Below, in pieces: positions 44,890 through 52,265 of a DNA stretch of 63,427 nucleotides; position 1 is the first letter of the stretch; the number at the start of each line of letters is the position of its first letter. Where the stretch lies: NCBI GenBank assembly GCA_947484245.1, contig CANKOT010000003.1:1-63427 (forward strand). Direction: 5' to 3'. The translations under genes were made by a program, and so were the position numbers. The DNA comes from Comamonadaceae bacterium (GTDB taxonomy: Bacteria > Pseudomonadota > Gammaproteobacteria > Burkholderiales > Burkholderiaceae). The notes under the pieces were generated by a model that was not told the origin of the DNA, made no database searches, and saw nothing but the letters and a program-made list of their open reading frames with translations.

Positions 44890-46125
44890 ATGGCACGTGT
44901 TCTTGTTGCCGGTGGCTCACTCGGTGGTTTGTTCGTGGCCAATATGTTGCTGCGAGACGGACATGATGTTAGAGTGCTTGAGAAGGTCAAAGGCTCCATG
45001 AATGGTCGGGGGGCCGGCATCGTCTCACACGATGCCCTTGTCAACGCTCTTGAACGTTTGGATCTTGATGTGCAAGCCTCCCTCGGGGTGTTGGTGCCGG
45101 GCAGGGTGTTGCTAGACAGCTCGGGCGACACTTTACTCAGGCTGGACATGCCCCAAGTTTTGACATCTTGGAGCCGTCTGTATCAAATTTTGCGCGAGGC
45201 TTTCCCGTCTGAGCGATACCTGCAGGGGATCTCTGTCAAGCGGGTTGAACAAGACGAGCGTGAGGTGCGTGTTTTTGCAAGCAGAGACAACGATGAGATG
45301 ACTTTGGAGGCCGATATTTTGATCGCCAGCGATGGGATCCGGTCCAGCATTCGTCAACAGCTTTTCCCAGAAACCCAGCCGCGTTATGCAGGCTACATAG
45401 CCTGGCGTGGTGTTTGCGAAGAGTCCCTGCTGTCGGACTTCACCCTGCGAAGTTTGTTTGATTACTTTGGTTTTTGTGTGCCTGCCAATGAGCAAATCAT
45501 TGGTTATCCGGTTGCTGGCCCTAACAACGACACCCGACGTGGTCACCGCGCTTACAACTTTGTTTGGTATCGCCCGGTGCAGCAAGGCGATGAGCTGCAG
45601 GACATGCTGACCGATGCCGATGGCATTTCCTATGCGCAAGGTATTCCGCCTAACAAAGTCTCTTGGCGACAGATTGCCAAGGCTCGCGCTGACGCGCGCA
45701 ACTTGTTAGCGCCTCAGTTTGCCGAAATACTTGAGAAAACGGCGCAAGCTTTTTTGCAACCCATTTTTGATGTGGCCTCAGACCATGTGGTTGCGGGTCG
45801 CATCGCTATCATGGGGGATGCTGCATTTGTGGCCCGCCCGCACATTGGCATGGGCGTGACCAAAGCAGCAGAAGACGCAGTGGCGATTTCTAATGCCATT
45901 CGATTGCATGGCGCCTCATCAAAGGCCTTGACGCACTACTCAACGCAACGATTGAATGCAGGTCAAACGGCTGTACAGCGGGCACGTTGGTTGGGCGATT
46001 ACGTGAAGTCAACTGACACTTCTGTTGAGTCGGTGGCGCAGCGGCAACACCTTGTGCTGAACGAAACCGCCATTGACCTGGAACGTTATGGTCATCAGTC
46101 TGTTTTCAGACAGTCTGGGCATTGA
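44890..46125 (+). CDS. FAD-dependent aromatic monooxygenase (2,6-dihydroxypyridine hydroxylase-like)
   Basis: A 411-residue class A flavoprotein hydroxylase that would use NAD(P)H and oxygen. The FAD motif reads GGSLGGLFVANMLL near residue 8, with the DG motif in IASDGIRSSIRQQL near residue 147 and the GD motif in GRIAIMGDAAF near residue 295. RPHIGMGVTKAAEDA is characteristic of the 2,6-dihydroxypyridine 3-hydroxylase branch. It starts 3 bp after the VOC gene and its last 20 bp overlap the convergent LysR gene. The window also has two molybdenum hydroxylases, which together could oxidise an N-heteroaromatic ring. Confidence 0.83.
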   Translation: MARVLVAGGSLGGLFVANMLLRDGHDVRVLEKVKGSMNGRGAGIVSHDALVNALERLDLDVQASLGVLVPGRVLLDSSGDTLLRLDMPQVLTSWSRLYQILREAFPSERYLQGISVKRVEQDEREVRVFASRDNDEMTLEADILIASDGIRSSIRQQLFPETQPRYAGYIAWRGVCEESLLSDFTLRSLFDYFGFCVPANEQIIGYPVAGPNNDTRRGHRAYNFVWYRPVQQGDELQDMLTDADGISYAQGIPPNKVSWRQIAKARADARNLLAPQFAEILEKTAQAFLQPIFDVASDHVVAGRIAIMGDAAFVARPHIGMGVTKAAEDAVAISNAIRLHGASSKALTHYSTQRLNAGQTAVQRARWLGDYVKSTDTSVESVAQRQHLVLNETAIDLERYGHQSVFRQSGH

Positions 46126-47047
46126 CCTTTGAGTGTGAATGCGGCCCAGACAAGCTAAACACATCTTCAGCAATGAGACGGCGAAATTGTTGCTCGACCA
46201 TCTCCTTGACCAAACTTGCTGACTGATTGTGATTTATGTCTTTTCGCGAGGCCAGTACTAGCAAACGGTTGAGCTGAACGCCTGTGATTTCAGACATGAC
46301 GACATCCGTGTTGGGCCCGTTTTCTTTAAATGCTGACACAGGCATGATGGTTGCCCATTTGCCTCTCAAGACCAACTCGCGAATGGAGTCAACCGAATCA
46401 ATCAGGGCTGTGACGGATAATTTTTTGCCGATCGGAAAAAGCTGCTTCTCTATCAGTTCGTAGTGCAAGGTGGTCATCAGCAAAGGAATTTTTTCAAGTT
46501 GCTGTAGCGAAACTGTCGCGCGCATCTTCATGCGAGGATGCGACACCAAAGCAAACGGCTCACCAAGCAGTGGTGTGAAGTTCAAGCTTCTGTTTGTTTC
46601 TGGATTGGTGACCACCGCCATTTCAATCATTCCGCGCTCTAACCAGTCAAGCAATGTTGGCGTGAAAGCTTCTCGGGTCTTGAGTTCCAGATTGGGAAGC
46701 GTCTCAAGACATTGCTCAAAAAGGCGGGGCAACATGATTCGAGAAAGCGTTGGCGGCATGCCTAGAAAAACCGTTGAGCGTGTATCTGTTAACTTAAAGG
46801 CTAATTTTTCTCGAACTCTGTCCACTTCCTTGAGGATCAAATTGGCTGACTCGTAGAGGGTCACGCCTGCTTGAGTGAGCCTCACCCCTCTTGGAAGTCG
46901 CAGCAAAAGTGACGCCCCCAAATCTGCCTCTAGGTCACGAACTTGACGTGTCAGTGCGGGTTGGGCTATTGGTATGGCTAAGGCTGCTGCGGTAAAACTG
47001 CCAGCATCGGCAATGGCTACGAAATAGCGGAGAGCTTTCAGGTTCAT
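46106..47047 (-). CDS. LysR-family transcriptional regulator
   Basis: A 313-residue LTTR. The winged helix-turn-helix is at residues 1-60 (MNLKALRYFVAIADAGSFTAAA start, LTRQVRDLEADLG recognition region), followed by a periplasmic-binding-like effector domain. It is divergent from the first Ldh-type gene, with a clear dyad in the 120-bp gap, and tail-overlaps the flavin monooxygenase gene. It probably activates the plus-strand Ldh-cupin-SDR-dehalogenase run in response to a pathway intermediate. Confidence 0.9.
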   Translation of the reverse strand: MNLKALRYFVAIADAGSFTAAALAIPIAQPALTRQVRDLEADLGASLLLRLPRGVRLTQAGVTLYESANLILKEVDRVREKLAFKLTDTRSTVFLGMPPTLSRIMLPRLFEQCLETLPNLELKTREAFTPTLLDWLERGMIEMAVVTNPETNRSLNFTPLLGEPFALVSHPRMKMRATVSLQQLEKIPLLMTTLHYELIEKQLFPIGKKLSVTALIDSVDSIRELVLRGKWATIMPVSAFKENGPNTDVVMSEITGVQLNRLLVLASRKDINHNQSASLVKEMVEQQFRRLIAEDVFSLSGPHSHSKVNAQTV

Positions 47048-47067
47048 AGGATGTCACGATTGATTAA

Positions 47068-47093
47068 TCTATGCCGTAATGATATGGCATAGA
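47068..47093. promoter_or_regulatory. LysR-type operator between lysR and the first ldh-type gene
   Basis: TCTATGCC at 47068-47075 and GGCATAGA at 47086-47093 are exact reverse complements with a 10-nt spacer. Such an interrupted dyad within the divergent gap is the expected recognition site of a LysR regulator. A weaker dyad, GGTAT (47102-47106) and ATACC (47114-47118), lies next to it and could be the activation site. Confidence 0.65.
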
Positions 47094-47167
47094 GGAAATT
47101 TGGTATTGGATCGATACCTTCACCGTTCCTATAATAAATTTCAGTTTCATAATTTTTGTTTGACACT

Positions 47168-48241
47168 ATGGCTAACAATCAATCCAACATCAAAGTTTCT
47201 TTCTCGAACTTGCGAGACTTCATCCAATCAGCCTTGGAAAGCCAAGGTTTGCCGAAGGCTGATGCATTCAAGGTCGCTAGCCTCATGGCTGAGGCCGACA
47301 TGCAAGGCTCTGACGGTCATGGCGTGATCAGGCTGCCTCAGTACATCAAACGAATTCGAGCTGGCGGAATTAATAAGAATCCGAATATTCGTGTTGTTCA
47401 TGAAATGCCTGCTTCAGCGGTTGTCGATGGCGACAATGCAATGGGCCACCTGGTTGTTTCGCACGCTGTAGATTTGGCCATCGAGAAGGCGCGCCAATGT
47501 GGCGTGGCATGGGTGAGTACCCGCATGAGCAATCATGCTGGCCCTGCATCGCTCTATTCCCGCAAAACTTTGCAACACGATATGTTGGGTTTGTATTTTG
47601 CCGTTGGTAACGCCAATCACTTGCCGCCTTGGGGAGGCTCTGACATGCTGTTGTCGACCAATCCAATTTCTGCAGCAATTCCGGGAGCACAGGAGCCGCC
47701 TGTTGTTCTTGACATGGCCACAACCGTGGCCGCATATGGAAAAGTCAAGGCCAAAGCCAAGCGCGGGGAACAGATGCCTGTGGGGTGGATGATTGACCGA
47801 CAAGGCCAACCCTTGACGGATCCCAATCGAGCCAACGAGGGCTTCTTGTTGCCGATTGGTGATTACAAAGGCTATGGATTGGCACTCATTGTGGGCATGC
47901 TGGCTGGCACCTTGGGGGGCGCAGCCATGGGTCGAGATGTGGTTGACTTCAATGCCGACCATGTCACGACCACCAACACGGGGCAGGCCATTCTCGTGAT
48001 CAACCTCGCAGCATTTGGTGATCCTGAAGTGTTCAAACATGCTGTAGACAAACTGGTGCGTGAAATTCGCGAAAGCGAAAGACTGCCAGGGGTTGAGCGC
48101 ATTTGGTTGCCGGGAGAGCAAAGTCATGAAAAACGCCAAGCCTATGAGACTCAGGGTATTCCTATTGCCCCATTTTTAATTGATGAGTTGAATCTTTTGG
48201 CTGCAGAGATGAAAATTAATCCAATTATCACGATGGCATAG
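47168..48241 (+). CDS. Ldh-family (malate/L-lactate/ureidoglycolate type) dehydrogenase 1
   Basis: A 357-residue NAD(P)-dependent oxidoreductase of the Ldh2/MDH2 fold, which has no classical Rossmann motif. Landmarks are SDGHGVIRLPQYIKRI near residue 50, SNHAGPASLYSR near residue 120 (catalytic histidine), GSDMLLSTNPIS near residue 158 and GDYKGYGLALIVGMLAGTLGG near residue 235. ATG 47168 is chosen over TTG 47156. It is the first gene of the LysR-linked run. A close paralogue lies at 52255. The hydroxy acid substrate is unknown. Confidence 0.86.
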   Translation: MANNQSNIKVSFSNLRDFIQSALESQGLPKADAFKVASLMAEADMQGSDGHGVIRLPQYIKRIRAGGINKNPNIRVVHEMPASAVVDGDNAMGHLVVSHAVDLAIEKARQCGVAWVSTRMSNHAGPASLYSRKTLQHDMLGLYFAVGNANHLPPWGGSDMLLSTNPISAAIPGAQEPPVVLDMATTVAAYGKVKAKAKRGEQMPVGWMIDRQGQPLTDPNRANEGFLLPIGDYKGYGLALIVGMLAGTLGGAAMGRDVVDFNADHVTTTNTGQAILVINLAAFGDPEVFKHAVDKLVREIRESERLPGVERIWLPGEQSHEKRQAYETQGIPIAPFLIDELNLLAAEMKINPIITMA

Positions 48242-48295
48242 ACAAGTTCCGTTCGCACCTAAAATGAGTCAATTACTTTTTCAAAGGAAATCACA

Positions 48296-48715
48296 ATGAC
48301 AACTTCTACAGAATACCGTCCTATTGTTTTGAAACCTGATCAACTTAAAAGCCATGATCGTGGCGGTGGTGCCAAAACAATACCGCTTGTTTCGCCAGCA
48401 ATTGGCGCTTCAACATTCATCAATGGCATCACCGAATTCGGACCCAGTGCAGCCATCGCTTTTCACAGTCACAACTGTGAAGAGAGTGTCATGCTGCTGG
48501 AAGGTAATGCAGTTCTTGAGATGGAGGGCCATGAGTCTGTTGTTCTCAAAAAACACGACACAACGTGGCTTCCTGCCAACCTTTCACATCGTTTCCGCAA
48601 TCTTTCAGACACCGAATCGATGAAGATCCTTTGGATCTATGCCAACGCGCAGGCTACTCGCAAGCTCACTGAGACTGGCGAGACGCGTTTTGTCTATGCT
48701 GAGCACAAAAGTTAA
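48296..48715 (+). CDS. Cupin-domain protein
   Basis: A 139-residue small cupin. The motif FHSHNCEESVMLLEGNAVLE near residue 57 carries two histidines and a glutamate for metal. LPANLSHRFRNLSDTESMKILWIYA is the second block. AAGGAAA precedes ATG 48296. It lies between the Ldh-type gene and a leaderless binding-protein-fold gene, so it is part of the LysR-linked run. It may be a small dioxygenase or isomerase. Confidence 0.84.
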   Translation: MTTSTEYRPIVLKPDQLKSHDRGGGAKTIPLVSPAIGASTFINGITEFGPSAAIAFHSHNCEESVMLLEGNAVLEMEGHESVVLKKHDTTWLPANLSHRFRNLSDTESMKILWIYANAQATRKLTETGETRFVYAEHKS

Positions 48716-48783
48716 GCAAGGTCACCAGTTTAGGTTGGGTGTCAGCTTTTCTTAAACTCAATCACCCAGATCAAGGACTTGTG

Positions 48784-49509
48784 ATGAATGCTCAACAGGC
48801 TCTAGCGCCAACTGGAAAGTTGCGCGCTGGTATGAATATCGGCAACAACTTGTTTACACGCCAAAATGAAGCGGGTGAATTGTTTGGCGTGAGTGTCGAC
48901 TTGATGCAAGAACTGGCCAAGAGCCTTGATGTCCCACTTGAGATGGTTGTTTATCAGCAACCTGGTCAAGTGGCTGATGATGCTGTCAATGACAAGTGGG
49001 ACGTCGCTATCCTGGCAATTGAAAAAACCAGGGCCCAAACCATTCTATTTTCTCCTGGCATGACTGAAATCGAAGCAGGTTATGTCGTCCAACAAAACTC
49101 AAGGTTTGAGTCTGCCGCGCAAGTCGATTTAAATGGAATCAAGATTGCAGCACCTGAAAAAGCAGGCTATGAACGGTATTTGATGACGACATTGAAAAAT
49201 GCGTCAATCGTTCACACCCAAAACTTTGCAGGTTCTCTTGCGTTGTTCAACCAAAATCAAGTTGATGCTGTGGCAGGACTGAAGCCGAATCTGATTGAAT
49301 CGATGCATCAATTGCCGACGGGTAAGCTGTTGCAGGGCAATTTCATGACAGTCAATCATGGGTTTTCAGTCCCACTTGGAAGAGTAGATGCAGCTGCTTA
49401 TTTGGAAAAATTTGTCAAACAGTTGATAGAAAAAAACTTCATTGACAGCTCAATCAAAAAGCATCAGATCATAGGTTTAACAGCCATCCAACCATTGCAC
49501 AAAGCTTGA
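48784..49509 (+). CDS. Leaderless family-3 solute-binding-protein fold
   Basis: A 241-residue protein with the SBP_bac_3 (amino-acid binding) fold: GKLRAGMNIGNNLFTRQNEAG at the start, GVSVDLMQELAKSLDVPLEM near residue 40 and a hinge region VNDKWDVAILAI. Neither ATG 48784 nor the short extension upstream has a hydrophobic leader or a lipobox, so it is probably cytoplasmic. No ABC permease or ATPase is beside it. An enzymatic role, as in the related cyclohexadienyl dehydratase branch, or a ligand-sensing role is possible. The residual function is unknown. Confidence 0.78.
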   Translation: MNAQQALAPTGKLRAGMNIGNNLFTRQNEAGELFGVSVDLMQELAKSLDVPLEMVVYQQPGQVADDAVNDKWDVAILAIEKTRAQTILFSPGMTEIEAGYVVQQNSRFESAAQVDLNGIKIAAPEKAGYERYLMTTLKNASIVHTQNFAGSLALFNQNQVDAVAGLKPNLIESMHQLPTGKLLQGNFMTVNHGFSVPLGRVDAAAYLEKFVKQLIEKNFIDSSIKKHQIIGLTAIQPLHKA

Positions 49510-49583
49510 CCATCCTTGCCTCTGCAGCTTAAGCGTCAACATCACACCTAAGCACAATAATATTTCTAAAAGTTATTTCGCGC

Positions 49584-50369
49584 ATGACTCAATTTTCATA
49601 TGGTCTAGGCGGTAAGGTTTGCCTCATAACGGGAGGAGCCCAAGGCATTGGTGAAGCGTGTGTGCGTCTTTTTGTAGAAGATGGTGCACGTGTCGTCCTT
49701 GTGGATATTCACAAGGAAAAGGGGGAAGCCCTTCAATCACAATTGCAACAACAAGGCCACGACGTTTTGTTTATTGCCAGTGACATTGGCAATAAGGTGG
49801 AAGTCGATTCCCTGGTTAGCCAAGTACTTGAAAGGCATGGCCAAATCGATGTCTTGATCAGCAATGCAGGCATTTTCAAAGCGGCTCCTTTTCTAGAAGT
49901 CACAGAAGCCGATTTTGATGAGGTTTTGCGGGTTAATTTAAGGGGTGCATTTTTAATCGGGCAAGCGGTTGCGCGCGCCATGAAGGCGCAAGGCGGAGGC
50001 GCTATTGTTCACATGAGTTCAGTCAACGCCGTATTGGCCATCCCTGAAATTGCATCCTACAACGTGAGCAAAGGCGGCCTCAACCAGCTCACAAGGGCCA
50101 TGGCTTTGGCATTGGCAGATGACGGCATTCGGGTCAATGCCGTAGCGCCTGGGACCATTGCCACTGAATTGGCCAGCAAGGCGGTTCTGACAAGTGACGA
50201 AGCTCGCCAAAAAATTCTTGGCCGCACCCCCATGAAGCGATTGGGCAATCCTGCGGAGGTGGCCCATGTGGTGGCATTTTTAGCCTCTGATGCTGCCAGC
50301 TACATCACCGGCGAGGTGATCACTGTGGATGGTGGACGAATGGCTTTGAATTACACCGTCAAAGTTTGA
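49584..50369 (+). CDS. Short-chain dehydrogenase/reductase
   Basis: A 261-residue classical SDR. The cofactor motif ITGGAQGIGEA is near residue 16, NAG near residue 92, the catalytic serine in HMSSVNAV near residue 140 and YNVSK near residue 155, with the C-terminal ITVDGG. NAD(H) preference is suggested by D after the second strand (VLVDIH). It reduces or oxidises a hydroxyl or ketone within the LysR-linked run. It starts 74 bp after the binding-protein-fold gene. Confidence 0.9.
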   Translation: MTQFSYGLGGKVCLITGGAQGIGEACVRLFVEDGARVVLVDIHKEKGEALQSQLQQQGHDVLFIASDIGNKVEVDSLVSQVLERHGQIDVLISNAGIFKAAPFLEVTEADFDEVLRVNLRGAFLIGQAVARAMKAQGGGAIVHMSSVNAVLAIPEIASYNVSKGGLNQLTRAMALALADDGIRVNAVAPGTIATELASKAVLTSDEARQKILGRTPMKRLGNPAEVAHVVAFLASDAASYITGEVITVDGGRMALNYTVKV

Positions 50370-50572
50370 TTGGCATCGTGCCTCAATCTCCAAGACAAGC
50401 TTGCATTTTTCAGGGAAATCCGTGGTCATTTCTTGAGCCTTCATCGGTTATTTTCGCCAATCCGTTTTTCGAGTTCTTTGTACGTGCAACTGGCACCGCT
50501 AAATTCAAGGTGCAGTGGATCGAGGACAAGGGTGTCAAAGGACAGCACCTTCAAATTTTCAATATGATGTAG
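50366..50572 (+). pseudogene. Possible SoxZ-like C-terminal fragment
   Basis: A 68-codon frame from TTG 50366 to TAG 50572 fills the gap between the SDR and dehalogenase genes. Its second half reads NPFFEFFVRATGTAKFKVQW and then IEDKG. This resembles the end of SoxZ, the Ig-like thiosulfate-carrier subunit, where NPF and V-x-W-x-D-N/K-G are conserved. The first half has no such match and there is no upstream start of normal quality. A relic of a longer gene is more likely than a working protein. Confidence 0.35.
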
Positions 50573-50575
50573 CCT

Positions 50576-51457
50576 ATGTTGAATCATTTGCCTCTGTTAA
50601 GGGTTGAGCGCGGTGGTGTGCATCTTCACACTCGATCTGTTGGGTCTGGCACGCCATTGCTTTTGTTGCATGGACATCCGCAAAGCATGGTCATGTGGCA
50701 CAAGGTCCTGCCAAGGCTTGCGGAACAACACACCTTGGTACTGATGGATCTGCGCGGTTATGGCGATTCAAGTCGCCCGGCTGCTGATGCGCAACATCTC
50801 AATCACAGCAAGCGCGAAATGGCCCTAGACGCTTTGGCCGTGATGCAGGCATATGGCTTTCAGCAATTTGATGTATTGGCGCACGACCGAGGTGCTCGAG
50901 TGGCACATCGCTTGGCGTTAGATCATGCGCACGCAGTTCGCAGTTTGATGTTGCTGGACATTGCACCCACATTGGCGATGTACGAGAACACTACTGAGGC
51001 CTTTGCCCGTGCATACTGGCATTGGTTTGCGCTAATTCAACCTGCACCCATGCCGGAATCTTTGGTAGACAATAACCCCGCTCGCTATGTTCGCGATGTG
51101 ATGGGGGGAAGATTTGCAGGCCTTGCACCCTTTTCGCCAGGGACCATGGCTGAATATGAGCGATGTGCGCTTATTCCTGGAACCAGTACCTCTGTCTGTG
51201 AAGATTACCGTGCCAGTGCGGGCATTGATTTGGAATATGACCGCATCGACATGGCCAGCGGAAATCGACTTGTTCAGCCTCTTCGAGTTCTTTGGGGTGA
51301 GCAAGGTGCTGTAGGACGGTGTTTTGATGTGCTGTCTTTGTGGCGTGATCGTGCTGTGCATCTCAGTGGTGAGTCCTTGCCATGCGGTCACTACCTTGCG
51401 GAAGAGCAGCCTGAGATGGTGGTCGCTGAGGCTCTCAAATTCTTCAAATCAACTTAG
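50576..51457 (+). CDS. Fluoroacetate/haloacetate dehalogenase-type alpha/beta hydrolase
   Basis: A 293-residue alpha/beta hydrolase. The nucleophile is aspartate D104 in AHDRGARVAH, with R105 and R108 placed to bind a carboxylate. D128 and H272 complete the triad, and H149-W150 with Y211 match the halide pocket of the fluoroacetate dehalogenase FAcD of Burkholderia (from recall: D104, R105, R108, D128, H149, W150, Y212, H271). Such enzymes hydrolyse C-F or C-Cl bonds of 2-haloacids to hydroxyacids. The Ldh-type and SDR neighbours could oxidise such a product. Epoxide or ester hydrolysis is the alternative. Confidence 0.86.
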   Translation: MLNHLPLLRVERGGVHLHTRSVGSGTPLLLLHGHPQSMVMWHKVLPRLAEQHTLVLMDLRGYGDSSRPAADAQHLNHSKREMALDALAVMQAYGFQQFDVLAHDRGARVAHRLALDHAHAVRSLMLLDIAPTLAMYENTTEAFARAYWHWFALIQPAPMPESLVDNNPARYVRDVMGGRFAGLAPFSPGTMAEYERCALIPGTSTSVCEDYRASAGIDLEYDRIDMASGNRLVQPLRVLWGEQGAVGRCFDVLSLWRDRAVHLSGESLPCGHYLAEEQPEMVVAEALKFFKST

Positions 51458-51499
51458 CATCAGGCCAAAAAGGACTGTGTTGCGTGAGTTTTATTCAGC

Positions 51500-51514
51500 T
51501 AGGGTTTAACCCTA
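51500..51514. promoter_or_regulatory. Palindrome upstream of the racemase-family gene
   Basis: TAGGGTT and AACCCTA flank a single T, making a 15-bp palindrome 68-82 bp before ATG 51582. It could be an operator for a separate promoter, since the gap after the dehalogenase gene is 124 bp. No regulator is assigned. Confidence 0.35.
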
Positions 51515-51581
51515 AGCAATCGACTTGACAGCAAAGACCTGTGACATAAGATGAATTGACTCCCCTCAATTTGCGATTCCA

Positions 51582-52265
51582 ATGAACAGTCAGATGCGCC
51601 CCAAAATTGCATTGATCCATGCAACTCGCCTAGCAATTGCACCGATTGAAAGTACCTTCAGTCATTACTGGCCAACCGCAAATACATTCAATCTTTTGGA
51701 TGAAGGCTTGTTAAAAGATATCGATCTTTTAAGTCCTGACCAAATGAGTAAGCGATTTCAGTCATTGGCAAGCTATGCCACATCCACGGGCTGCGATGCA
51801 ATTTTGTTTTCATGCTCAGTTTTTAGTGATGCGATTGATTCTGTAAAAAAAGCATTTGATTTGCCAATTTACAAACCCAATGAAGCCATGCTCGATTCAA
51901 TCTACAAGCTGGTACAAGAAAAAAAAGAATTGACCATTGTGGTGGTGGGGACCTCTCAATTGTCGGTTGATTCATTGAGTTCTGAAATCAGTGAATGGTC
52001 CAAAAACAATCAAGCCTTGGTTGGTATTGAAAAAGTTTTTGTGAACAACGCCTTTGACTTGCTAGGCCAAGGTCAAACAGATTTGCACGACGCAGCGATC
52101 AGGGATGCGGTGAAAAAAAATCAGCGAACAGACTTAATCGTCTTTACACAATTTTCAATGGCCAGTGCATTTCAAAAATGCCAAGAAGTTTCATCGGTAC
52201 CAATTTTCAGCGCGCCGATCATTGCGGTTCAAACTCTACAAAAAAGGATTACTCATGAACGCTAA
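51582..52265 (+). CDS. Asp/Glu racemase-superfamily protein
   Basis: A 227-residue protein of the aspartate/glutamate racemase fold, which includes racemases, maleate isomerases and arylmalonate decarboxylases. The first catalytic cysteine is in ILFSCSVFSDAI near residue 87. At the place of the second cysteine the sequence reads VFTQFSMASAF near residue 193, so the pair is not intact. That pattern argues against simple racemisation or NicE-type maleate isomerisation. It overlaps the second Ldh-type gene by 11 bp. Confidence 0.8.
   Translation: MNSQMRPKIALIHATRLAIAPIESTFSHYWPTANTFNLLDEGLLKDIDLLSPDQMSKRFQSLASYATSTGCDAILFSCSVFSDAIDSVKKAFDLPIYKPNEAMLDSIYKLVQEKKELTIVVVGTSQLSVDSLSSEISEWSKNNQALVGIEKVFVNNAFDLLGQGQTDLHDAAIRDAVKKNQRTDLIVFTQFSMASAFQKCQEVSSVPIFSAPIIAVQTLQKRITHER

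Noticed and set aside
47414..48139. 241-codon minus-strand frame inside the first Ldh-type gene
   Set aside because: Composition is that of an antisense frame and the plus-strand gene is a clear family member; the same kind of shadow is seen opposite the second copy.
185..50572. A sox thiosulfate oxidation locus, from a SoxH-like gene and a SoxZ-like fragment
   Set aside because: The two are 50 kb apart and no SoxA, X, Y, B or C gene is present.
51582..52265. NicE-type maleate isomerase
   Set aside because: The second essential cysteine is absent and other nic genes (NicX, NicD, NicF) are not seen.
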